A stretch of DNA of 21,080 nucleotides from assembly GCA_937902305.1 (NCBI GenBank), contig CALDHV010000057.1, forward strand, positions 1 to 21,080. The letters are read 5' to 3'. The notes below the pieces were generated by a model that searched no databases, was not told the origin of the DNA, and saw nothing but the letters and a program-made list of their open reading frames with translations. Shown in pieces: positions 6,649 to 13,844 of this stretch. Position 1 is the first letter of the stretch; every line of letters starts with the position of its first letter. The position numbers were made by a program, and so were the translations under genes. The DNA comes from an uncultured Clostridia bacterium. Its GTDB lineage: Bacteria > Bacillota > Clostridia > Oscillospirales > Acutalibacteraceae.

Positions 6649-6703
6649 GTATAGGAGGAATAAACCGATATATTCATAGCCCGATCGGTGGTTTTTGAAC
6701 ACA

Positions 6704-6739
6704 AAAAAGAGCGCGTTGCCAAGGCAACGCGCTCTTTTT
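6704..6739 (-). terminator. Bidirectional terminator at the ptsH/ftsZ convergence
   Basis: GAGCGCGTTGCC (6709-6720) and its exact complement GGCAACGCGCTC (6723-6734) form a long GC stem closing on a tight loop. It is flanked by A5 (6704-6708) and T5 (6735-6739), so it works in both directions. It lies 8 bp beyond the ftsZ stop and is the end of the division cluster. Confidence 0.9.
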
Positions 6740-6746
6740 ATGTAAT

Positions 6747-7862
6747 TTATTCTCCGTAGGTGTTCTTTTTCTTTTCGAAGATCTGCGCGATCTCGTTGAG
6801 ACCGTCATCCTCCGGCCAATCGTCGATCTGTCTTGCCAGATCATCGGCGGGAGCTGCCGCCTGAGTATTGTTGCCGCCCAGCTTGCCGCCGCGACCGCCC
6901 TTATAGTCATCGGTCAGACCGGTAGCAATGACTGTCACGCTGACGGAATCGCCCATATCGGCGCTGAGGCTGTAACCCCAGATGATGGTCGCCTCCGGGC
7001 TGACCAGATCGCTGACCGTGCTGGTTGCCTTTTCCATTTCGTCGAAATCGAAATCCTCCGGCGCGGCAATATTGATCAGCACACCGCGGGCATTGTCAAT
7101 ATCCGTCTCCAGCAACGGGCTGGCAACAGCCGCCTTCGCCGCATCCTCGGCGCGATCCTTGCCCTCGCCGCGACCGACGCCCATATGCGCGTAGCCGGCA
7201 TCCTTCATCACCGTCAGCACATCGGCAAAGTCGAGGTTAATATCCCCTGCCTGCTGAATGAGGTCGGAAATGCTCTGCACGCCCTGACGGAGCACCTCGT
7301 CCGCCAGCTCAAACGCGTTGCGCATCGTCAGCTTTTCAGCCGTGACCAAGCGAATGCGGTCATTCGGGATGACCACCAGGCTGTCCACGTGCTCCTTGAG
7401 CGCCGCGATACCGTCCTCAGCCTGCTCCATACGGCGCTTGCCCTCAAACGAAAACGGCTTTGTGACGATACCGACGGTCAGAATACCCATATCGCGGGCG
7501 ATCTCCGCCACGACCGGTGCCGCGCCGGTACCGGTGCCGCCGCCCATACCGGCGGTAACAAACACCATATCTGCGCCCTGCAACGCCTCCACGATCTCGT
7601 CGCGGCTTTCCTCCGCCGCGCGCTGACCGCGCTCGGGATTGCCGCCGGCGCCATGACCGTGGGTCAGCTTCTCGCCGATCTGGATCTTATGGGTCGCCAA
7701 AGAAATATCCAATACGGCAATATCCGTATTGATCGCCAAAAACTCGACACCGCGCACATCGGCGCGCACCATACGGTTGACCGCGTTTCCGCCGCCACCG
7801 CCGACTCCGACCACCTTGATCGTAATTCCGGTGGGCGGGACTACTGTATCAATCTGCATCAT
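6747..7862 (-). CDS. ftsZ: Cell division protein FtsZ
   Basis: FtsZ is the tubulin-like GTPase that polymerises into the division ring. Signature elements are VVGVGGGGGNAVNRM (about 17-31), the GTP-binding GGGTGTG loop (107-113), NDRIRLV and the T7 catalytic loop NLDFAD (209-214). The 371 residues are slightly short because the variable linker is only about 30 residues (about 319-350). The end, DDGLNEIAQIFEKKKNTYGE, does not resemble the usual DIPxFLRxR peptide that binds FtsA, SepF and ZapD-type partners. AGGAGG (7871-7876) lies 8 nt before the start. It is the last gene of the cluster and has its own promoter. No ftsA lies beside it. Confidence 0.96.
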   Translation of the reverse strand: MMQIDTVVPPTGITIKVVGVGGGGGNAVNRMVRADVRGVEFLAINTDIAVLDISLATHKIQIGEKLTHGHGAGGNPERGQRAAEESRDEIVEALQGADMVFVTAGMGGGTGTGAAPVVAEIARDMGILTVGIVTKPFSFEGKRRMEQAEDGIAALKEHVDSLVVIPNDRIRLVTAEKLTMRNAFELADEVLRQGVQSISDLIQQAGDINLDFADVLTVMKDAGYAHMGVGRGEGKDRAEDAAKAAVASPLLETDIDNARGVLINIAAPEDFDFDEMEKATSTVSDLVSPEATIIWGYSLSADMGDSVSVTVIATGLTDDYKGGRGGKLGGNNTQAAAPADDLARQIDDWPEDDGLNEIAQIFEKKKNTYGE

Positions 7863-7919
7863 TCTGTCGTCCTCCTATTTTTCAGTAGAAAAAACTGCAT
7901 TATTTCCTATATTTACTTT

Positions 7920-7948
7920 ATTCTATCATACGTCTTTTCGATTTTCAA
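7920..7948 (-). promoter_or_regulatory. Probable internal sigma-A promoter of ftsZ
   Basis: On the minus strand, a -35 TTGAAA (7943-7948) and a -10 TAGAAT (7920-7925) are separated by 17 bp. A TG two bases before the -10 gives the extended form TGATAGAAT. It lies in the AT-rich 122-bp gap between ftsQ and ftsZ, which would allow extra ftsZ expression independent of the upstream cluster. Confidence 0.68.
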
Positions 7949-7984
7949 CAGTAATTTTTAAAAAATGCATATTTTTTTCATTTT

Positions 7985-9097
7985 CTACGCCTCGGTCGGC
8001 AAAATCTCCCCCGTCGTCGTTTTCGCTTCGGTGGTCGGCACGGCGGTCGTAGATTGTTTCGGTGCCGTTGTCTTTGCCGGCTTTTTGGTCGTGCGGATGC
8101 TCCGGTGTGTCGTAGATGACGAAGCAGTCGTCCCGGTCGTGCCCGGCTCTGTCGGCTCTGTCGGCTCTGTCGGCTCGGTCTGCGCCGGAGCGGTCGTGAA
8201 GACGCTGTCCCCGCCGGCGGAGAATACCGCTCGGTCGTTGGCACCGCTATCATCGGAATAGGAACTCATATCCAGCACGCCAACCAGATTGTTGCCGTTG
8301 TTTTTGAGGAGCGTCGGCATCAGCGCCGTCAGTGCGTAGATCTGATCGTCTAAATGGCTTTCATTGCCGAGACGCACATCAATCTGATCCCGCCACAGCA
8401 GATGCAGGCTGGTTTTTTCAGTCATATCAATCGCTGTGATGTCCTCCAGCCCGTTTGCCTTCGCCGCATTGAGGATAGTATGTACGATCCGCAGGCAGCG
8501 TTCATCCAGCAGATCGTCGCCCGGCTTTGTCCCGACGCAGGTAGCGCCGATAAGCCGTACCGTACCCTCCGGATACGCATCCCCGGCAACCAGCTCGAGG
8601 GCATGATTGTTTTCCCCGACGATCATCCAGCCTTGCGTTGTCGCGGCAACCGCCATCACATCGGTCTCCCGCACCCGGATGCACACCTCCGAAAATGAGG
8701 AATTGCCCACATCGACATAGGCAAGATACGGGAACTTTTCCAATATCGCGTTATGAGCACCCACCTTGTTGATGGACAGCAGACTTTCTCCAATATAAAT
8801 GCCGCTTGCCGATATGATCTCCTCATCGGAATAGCGGGTCTCCCCCTCGACCACGATAGACTTGACCGCCATAAACGGGGTTGCCGTGCCGTTGCGTTTG
8901 GCGATATTGCCGGAAATAAACACCACCAGCAGGGCGATCAGGATCGCCAGCAGGAGCATCACGGAAAAGAGAATGGACAGCCGCAATATTTTGCGGCGGC
9001 GACGGCGACGGCGGCGTTCTTCCGCCCGACGATCCGGTGTCGATGGCGGTGTCGGCGGTGTCGCGCGACCGATCTGAATGACCCGCTCCTCTTTCAT
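7985..9097 (-). CDS. ftsQ: Cell division protein FtsQ/DivIB with a Thr/Pro-rich C-terminal tail
   Basis: FtsQ/DivIB is a bitopic membrane protein that joins FtsL and DivIC and regulates the FtsW-PBP synthase. The sequence shows a cytoplasmic N-terminus with an Arg tract (about 28-35), one transmembrane helix (about 38-62), a POTRA domain (about 76-143, around SIVVEGETRYSDEEII) and the FtsQ beta domain (about 145-285). From about 301 to 370 there is a low-complexity outside tail rich in Thr, Pro, Ser and Ala, including a TEP tripeptide repeat. AGGAGGG (about 9103-9109) precedes the ATG. It follows murA by 22 bp. Identity rests on architecture and position, since FtsQ sequences are poorly conserved. 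Confidence 0.85.
   Translation of the reverse strand: MKEERVIQIGRATPPTPPSTPDRRAEERRRRRRRRKILRLSILFSVMLLLAILIALLVVFISGNIAKRNGTATPFMAVKSIVVEGETRYSDEEIISASGIYIGESLLSINKVGAHNAILEKFPYLAYVDVGNSSFSEVCIRVRETDVMAVAATTQGWMIVGENNHALELVAGDAYPEGTVRLIGATCVGTKPGDDLLDERCLRIVHTILNAAKANGLEDITAIDMTEKTSLHLLWRDQIDVRLGNESHLDDQIYALTALMPTLLKNNGNNLVGVLDMSSYSDDSGANDRAVFSAGGDSVFTTAPAQTEPTEPTEPTEPGTTGTTASSSTTHRSIRTTKKPAKTTAPKQSTTAVPTTEAKTTTGEILPTEA
8145..8180. repeat. Four tandem copies of a 9-bp unit in the ftsQ tail
   Basis: The plus-strand unit GGCTCTGTC starts at 8145, 8154 and 8163, and a fourth copy at 8172 has one change (GGCTCGGTC). On the coding strand each unit encodes one Thr-Glu-Pro step. In-frame copy-number change is possible by slippage. 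Confidence 0.9.
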
Positions 9098-9119
9098 ACG
9101 ATCCCTCCTTTTTTCGTGC

Positions 9120-10373
9120 TTATTTTCGGCAGACTGCCGCGCCCAATGCCGTCAGGCAGGGCACCAGCTCTGCATATCCTCTGTCTAAATGTCCGAGCGA
9201 ACGGATCACCGTCTCGCCCTCTGCGCACAGCGCCGCCACCACCAGCGCCGCACCGCCGCGCAGGTCGGTACACTCGACCGCCGCGCCCTGCAACGCCGGT
9301 ACGCCGTCCACGACGGCGACTCGTCCGTCCACCCGCACGCGTGCCCCCATACGGGTCAATTCATCCACGCATCGGTAACGGTTGGCAAATATCGTTTCCA
9401 CAAACACGCTCGTGCCTGCCGCGACACAGGATGCCGCCAACAGCGGCCCCGCCGCATCAGTCGGGAAGCCGGGATACGGCATCGTCCGCACCGTGCCGAA
9501 CGCCCGCAGGCGCTCCGGCGCGCGCAGATGCACCGTCTCCGCCTCGGTATGTACCGTCGCGCCCGCCTCCTCCAGCACCGGCAAAACCGGTATGAGGTCA
9601 TACGGGCGGCAACGGGTCAATCGCAATTCTCCGCCGGTCGCCGCGACCGCGGCGAGATAGGTCGCCGCCTCAATGCGATCCGGCATAACATCGAACCGGC
9701 ATCCGTGCATACGCGGTACGCCGTCCACGATCCACATTCCCTCCGCCGGATGGCGGATGCGCGCGCCGCACGCCGTCAGATACCGACACAGATCGCGTAT
9801 CTCCGGCTCCCGGGCGGCATTGCGCAATACCGTGCGCCCGGTCGCCAGCGTCGCCGCCAGCAGGATATTCTCCGTCGCGCCGACGCTCGGAAAACCCAAT
9901 GTTATATCCGCGCCGTGCAAGCCCTGCTCCGCGCGACAGCAGATGCGCCCGTGCTTTTCCTCGATGATCGCCCCGAGACGGCGCAAGCCGCTCAAATGCA
10001 GGTCGATCGGTCGCGGGCCAAGCTCGCATCCGCCCGGGTAGGACAGCTCCGCCTGCCCGCATCGGGCAAGGATCGCCCCCAAAAACACGATAGACGACCG
10101 CATTTCCCGCATCAGTCGGTCGGGAATATCCGCGCACGATACCGACGCGGCATTCACCGTGACGGTATCGCCCTGCTGCTCCGTCCGGCACCCCAAATGG
10201 CGCAGGATCGCCAGCGAAGCGCCGACATCGGACAGCGGCGGGCAGTTATGTATTTCGCTGACCCCATCGGTCAGCAGGGTCGCCGCCAACAGCGGCAGGG
10301 CGCTGTTTTTGGCACCGTGTACCGCCACCTCGCCCCGTAATCGGCGGCCGCCGCAAATATACAGTTTTTCCAT
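9120..10373 (-). CDS. murA: UDP-N-acetylglucosamine 1-carboxyvinyltransferase MurA
   Basis: MurA transfers enolpyruvate from PEP to UDP-GlcNAc, the first committed step of peptidoglycan synthesis and the target of fosfomycin. The 417 residues match the family (about 419). Visible are KN of the UDP-GlcNAc site (22-23, in HGAKNSALPL), MRSSI (91-95), the PEP-binding and fosfomycin-reactive Cys116 in YPGGCELGPRP, the catalytic Asp305 in PGFPTD (300-305), Arg331 in FANRYRCVDEL and DLRGGAAL (369-376). The residues after PTD are AAGP instead of the common MQAQ, so this may be the divergent, cluster-linked paralogue. Its ribosome site GGAGAGGGGG is buried in a hairpin. It lies 52 bp after murG. Confidence 0.93.
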   Translation of the reverse strand: MEKLYICGGRRLRGEVAVHGAKNSALPLLAATLLTDGVSEIHNCPPLSDVGASLAILRHLGCRTEQQGDTVTVNAASVSCADIPDRLMREMRSSIVFLGAILARCGQAELSYPGGCELGPRPIDLHLSGLRRLGAIIEEKHGRICCRAEQGLHGADITLGFPSVGATENILLAATLATGRTVLRNAAREPEIRDLCRYLTACGARIRHPAEGMWIVDGVPRMHGCRFDVMPDRIEAATYLAAVAATGGELRLTRCRPYDLIPVLPVLEEAGATVHTEAETVHLRAPERLRAFGTVRTMPYPGFPTDAAGPLLAASCVAAGTSVFVETIFANRYRCVDELTRMGARVRVDGRVAVVDGVPALQGAAVECTDLRGGAALVVAALCAEGETVIRSLGHLDRGYAELVPCLTALGAAVCRK

Positions 10374-10379
10374 ACCGTT

Positions 10380-10418
10380 CCCCCTCTCCGCATACCCACA
10401 GTGTATGCAAAAAGGGGG
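10380..10418 (-). promoter_or_regulatory. RNA hairpin sequestering the murA ribosome binding site
   Basis: Read on the minus strand, CCCCCTTTTT (10418-10409) followed by GCATAC (10408-10403) pairs with GTATGC (10395-10390) followed by GGAGAGGGGG (10389-10380). This makes a continuous 16-bp stem with three G-U pairs and a 7-nt loop. The right arm contains the murA Shine-Dalgarno sequence, 6 nt before the ATG. The hairpin begins 7 nt after the murG stop, so a ribosome finishing murG would overlap its left arm. This suggests translational coupling of murA to murG. Confidence 0.65.
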
Positions 10419-10425
10419 CGTTCGG

Positions 10426-11541
10426 TTATTTACATTTATCCCGGATCACTTGGAAAATACGCTCGTCGGCACCCGGCGCCGCGGCATCTCGCGCATTTTG
10501 TGCCATCTGCGTTAAGCGCGCCGGGTCTCCGGCAATGGCGCACAGGTCATCCCACAGTCGGTCGGCGGTCAGGTCTTTTTCCTCAATGCAGACCGCCGCG
10601 CCGCGATCAACCAGCACCATCGCGTTGTGATATTGATGATTTTCCGCCACATAGGGGGACGGAATCAGAATAGACGGTTTGCCCGCCTCCGGTAATTCGC
10701 TCAAGGTCATCGCGCCGCATCGGCAAATGACCAAGTCCGCCGCCGCCATACAGCGCGGCATATCGTCGATGTACGGGCGAACCGTGATCCCGTCGGTATC
10801 AAGCGGCACACCGCGCTGGCGCAAAGCCGCTGCCATCGCATCATAGCCGCCCCGCCCGGTGCCGTGCATAAACTGAAAGCGTTTATCCCGACACCCGCGT
10901 GCCAGCACCTCGGTCATCGCCTCATTGATCGCGCGCGCGCCCAAGCTCCCGCCGAAGGACAGGATAAACGGGCGCCCGTCCAGCCCCAGCTCCCGCCGCG
11001 CCGTTTCCCGGTCAGCGGTCTGGAAGCCCGGGCGCAGAGGATTGCCGGTCACGATGATGTCACTGCCCTCCGGCAGGTACTGCCGCGCCTTTTCACTGCA
11101 CAGCAATACCGTTGCGCCCTCTTTGGCAAGCAGCTTCACCGTCACGCCGGGAAAAGCGTTCGACTCGTGTACCACCACGGGGACACCCTGCCGCAATGCC
11201 TGCCGCAACACCGGGCCGCTGACATAGCCACCCGTTCCGACGGCGATGTCGGGGCAAAAATCGCGCACGATCCTCCCCGACACGGCACTCGATGTGACTA
11301 CATCCACCGCCGCCAGCACATTGCGTCCGATATTTTTGAGAGTCAGCTTGCGCTGAAAGCCGCGCACCGCCACTGTTTTGATCTCATAGCCCGCCGCCGG
11401 CACCAGGCGTGTTTCCATACGCCCCTTGGCGCCGACAAACAATATCTCCGCATCCGGCACCTCCTGCCGGATCTTATCCGCGATCGCCAACGCCGGGTTG
11501 ATATGCCCCGCCGTGCCGCCGCCGGTCATCAGCACCCGCAT
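10426..11541 (-). CDS. murG: UDP-GlcNAc:lipid I N-acetylglucosaminyltransferase MurG
   Basis: MurG is the membrane-associated GT28 enzyme that converts lipid I to lipid II on the cytoplasmic face. Rossmann glycine loops are GGGTAGHINPALA near the N-terminus and SFGGSLGARAIN in the middle. Other conserved elements are HESNAFPG, GNPLRPGF, PYIDDMP and the nucleotide-sugar site CRCGAMTLSELPEAGKPSILIP, then HQYHNA. I chose the ATG at 11541 (371 residues) because AAGGAG at 11551-11556 is 9 nt away. The in-frame GTG at 11547, overlapping the ftsW stop as TAGTG, is too close to that site. Spacing to ftsW is 5 bp, so the two are tightly coupled. Confidence 0.95.
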   Translation of the reverse strand: MRVLMTGGGTAGHINPALAIADKIRQEVPDAEILFVGAKGRMETRLVPAAGYEIKTVAVRGFQRKLTLKNIGRNVLAAVDVVTSSAVSGRIVRDFCPDIAVGTGGYVSGPVLRQALRQGVPVVVHESNAFPGVTVKLLAKEGATVLLCSEKARQYLPEGSDIIVTGNPLRPGFQTADRETARRELGLDGRPFILSFGGSLGARAINEAMTEVLARGCRDKRFQFMHGTGRGGYDAMAAALRQRGVPLDTDGITVRPYIDDMPRCMAAADLVICRCGAMTLSELPEAGKPSILIPSPYVAENHQYHNAMVLVDRGAAVCIEEKDLTADRLWDDLCAIAGDPARLTQMAQNARDAAAPGADERIFQVIRDKCK

Positions 11542-11546
11542 AGCCA

Positions 11547-12737
11547 CTACTCCTTTTCGCCGTGCATTTGCCGTGAGATCGACAGAACGACTCCCATTTG
11601 CAGCATCAGCATCAAAATAGATGTGCCGCCGTAGCTGAAGAACGGCAGGCTGATGCCGGTATTCGGCATCAGATTGGATACCACGGCAACATTGATCGCC
11701 ACCTGCAAGCCGATCTGCAAGGTCAGTCCGATCGCCAGCAGGGAGCCGAACTTATCCGGCGCGTGCAAGCCGATGCGCAGTCCGCGCCATACCAGCAGAC
11801 CGAACAGCACGATCAGCACCACCGCACCGATAAAGCCCATTTCCTCACAATAAACCGAAAAGATAAAGTCATTCTGCGGCTCCGGCAAAAACAAGTGCTT
11901 CTGCCGCGAATTGCCCGGCCCCTGCCCAAGCAAGCCGCCCGACCCGATCGCATACAGAGATTGCACCGTCTGCCAGGCAAGATCACGTCCGGTACGACCG
12001 AACTCCTCGATCATTTCCAGATGGGAATATATACCGAGCGGGTCATGCCAGACGGCAATACGGTCTTTTTCATACCCGAGAAACGCCGTCAGAACATACA
12101 CCCCGGCAACGCCGGCGCCGGCAGTCCCCAGCAACCAACCAATGCCGGTGCCGCCAATGAACATCAGCGCGAAGCCCAGCAAACCGATCAGCAGGGTGCC
12201 GGAAAGGTGCGGCTCGATCAAAACGAGCACGCAGGTAATACCCAATATCACCGCCAGCGGCCAAAAGCCGTAACGGGCTTGCTTCATTCGCTTATAGTTG
12301 ATGGAAATATACTGGGCAAAGATCAGCACCAGCGCAAACTTTGCTAGCTCGGAGGGCTGGAACTGTCCCAGACCCGGCAAACGTATCCAACGGTTGATGC
12401 CGGAGGCAGAGGGCATCACCAATGCCACGATCAACAGCAAAATACTGAATATCCAGATCGGCACTGCCAGCTTGCGCAGAATGTGGTAGTCCACCATCGA
12501 CACGCCGAACATCCCCACCATACCGATGGCAACGAAGATCAACTGCTTGCGAATATAGAAATAGCTGTCGCCGTCATTATAGTTGAACGCATACACATGG
12601 CTGGCGGAATACAGCGTCGCCAGACCGATGATGATGACGATGGTCAGCATAATGAAAAACGGCATATCAAAGCCATTGCCGAGATAGAAAAAGCGCCGCT
12701 TTTTCCGAAGCTCGGGCGTGGCATCGGTTTGCGCCAT
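11547..12737 (-). CDS. ftsW: SEDS-family peptidoglycan glycosyltransferase FtsW
   Basis: FtsW is an integral membrane enzyme with about ten membrane segments. It polymerises lipid II at the septum together with its partner class B PBP. Characteristic elements are FQPSELAK (126-133), the EPHLSGTLL segment (175-183), the catalytic Asp290 in PEPQNDFIFSVYCEEMG and the late TGISLPFFSYGGTS motif. The 396 residues are normal. AAGGAGG (12746-12752) precedes the ATG. Its place between mraY and murG supports FtsW or SpoVE over RodA; sporulation-specific SpoVE cannot be excluded from sequence alone. In most clusters murD stands between mraY and ftsW, but here the gap is only 25 bp. Confidence 0.93.
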   Translation of the reverse strand: MAQTDATPELRKKRRFFYLGNGFDMPFFIMLTIVIIIGLATLYSASHVYAFNYNDGDSYFYIRKQLIFVAIGMVGMFGVSMVDYHILRKLAVPIWIFSILLLIVALVMPSASGINRWIRLPGLGQFQPSELAKFALVLIFAQYISINYKRMKQARYGFWPLAVILGITCVLVLIEPHLSGTLLIGLLGFALMFIGGTGIGWLLGTAGAGVAGVYVLTAFLGYEKDRIAVWHDPLGIYSHLEMIEEFGRTGRDLAWQTVQSLYAIGSGGLLGQGPGNSRQKHLFLPEPQNDFIFSVYCEEMGFIGAVVLIVLFGLLVWRGLRIGLHAPDKFGSLLAIGLTLQIGLQVAINVAVVSNLMPNTGISLPFFSYGGTSILMLMLQMGVVLSISRQMHGEKE

Positions 12738-12762
12738 TGCGTCCGCCTCCTTTTTTCGAATA

Positions 12763-13773
12763 TCATCCCCACAGGGCGAGTAGGATCGCCGCCATACTGC
12801 CCGCCAGTGTCACCAGCGAAAACACCGTTACGATGCGGTTTTCACTCCAGCCGCACAGCTCAAAGTGATGGTGAAGCGGGCTCATCTTGAATAAGCGTTT
12901 CCCGTGAGTGAGCTTAAAATACCCCACCTGCAGGATCACCGACATATTTTCCGCAATGTACAAAATACCGACCGGAACGAGCAAAAACGGCTGTTCGATA
13001 CCAAACGCCAGCGCCGTCAGTGCACCGCCGATAAACAGCGAGCCGGTATCGCCCATAAAGACCTGCGCCGGGTGCAGATTCCACAGCAGAAATCCCGCCA
13101 GCGCACCCGCCAGCGCCACGGCAAACAGGCATTGCCCGAAAATGCCACATATCCCCGCCAGCACCAAAAACGCCAGTGCCGCCACAAACCCGGTCATCCC
13201 GCACAGACCGTCTACTCCGTCGGTGAGGTTGGTGGCATTGGTCATCGCCACAATGACGAACATACAAAATGGGATAAAAAACAGTCCCCAATGCACCGTG
13301 CCGAAAAACGGGATCTGAAACGCGCCGCCGTCATAGACATACAGCGTGACCGCGTAGGCGGCGGAAAACAAAAGCTGTAACAGCAGTTTTTGACGGGCGG
13401 TCAAGCCGAGATTGCGTTTTTTGACCACCTTGATGTAGTCATCGCCAAAGCCGATCAGTCCGCATCCGCAGGCAAGCGCCGCGCCCGCCAGCAAACGCGC
13501 CGTATCGTTCGGGATGTCGAAAACACCGGAGAAATGCAACAGCCGCGCCGCCATCAGCGACAAAAAGAATGCTGCGACGAGTCCGGCGATGAACATAATC
13601 CCGCCCATCGTCGGTGTGCCCTGCTTTTTCTGATGCCAGCTCGGGCCCTCCTCCAAGATGGTCTGCCCGAACTTGAGCCGATGCAACCACGGGATCAGCG
13701 CCTTGCCCAACAATGCCGATATGCCGAAAGCGACCAACCCGGTCAAAGCCAGCAAAATTGCGTTGCGCGTCAT
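12763..13773 (-). CDS. mraY: Phospho-N-acetylmuramoyl-pentapeptide transferase MraY
   Basis: MraY moves phospho-MurNAc-pentapeptide onto undecaprenyl phosphate and so makes lipid I in the membrane. Hallmarks are KKQGTPTMGG (49-58), the GFGDDYIKV aspartates (D111, D112), NLTDGVDGL (182-190, with D185 and D188), MGDTGS (240-245) and the KMSPLHHHFE histidine cluster (301-303). About ten hydrophobic segments are visible, and 336 residues is slightly longer than usual. A GAGGGGG site (about 13781-13787) lies 7 nt before the ATG. The preceding 71 bp after murE hold no gene; murF, which usually sits there, is missing. Confidence 0.96.
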   Translation of the reverse strand: MTRNAILLALTGLVAFGISALLGKALIPWLHRLKFGQTILEEGPSWHQKKQGTPTMGGIMFIAGLVAAFFLSLMAARLLHFSGVFDIPNDTARLLAGAALACGCGLIGFGDDYIKVVKKRNLGLTARQKLLLQLLFSAAYAVTLYVYDGGAFQIPFFGTVHWGLFFIPFCMFVIVAMTNATNLTDGVDGLCGMTGFVAALAFLVLAGICGIFGQCLFAVALAGALAGFLLWNLHPAQVFMGDTGSLFIGGALTALAFGIEQPFLLVPVGILYIAENMSVILQVGYFKLTHGKRLFKMSPLHHHFELCGWSENRIVTVFSLVTLAGSMAAILLALWG

Positions 13774-13844
13774 TTTCCATCCCCCTCTTTCGGTAAATGA
13801 ACCCGGTCTTTGCGTTATGCCTCAAAAAACTCGCGAACGGTATA

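Noticed and set aside
6688..6757. Short open frame from GTG at 6688 running through the ptsH/ftsZ terminator
   Set aside because: It is made of the terminator itself, its distance from the AGGAGG at 6653-6658 is too long, and it has no protein-like features.
7949..7984. A/T-rich inverted repeat after ftsQ as a terminator
   Set aside because: The stem consists almost only of A-T pairs and would be too weak. The segment mainly serves as the AT-rich region upstream of the ftsZ promoter.
11545..11547. GTG overlapping the ftsW stop as the murG start
   Set aside because: The AAGGAG site is only 3 nt away from it, whereas the ATG at 11541 has normal spacing and begins the conserved MRVLMTGGG.
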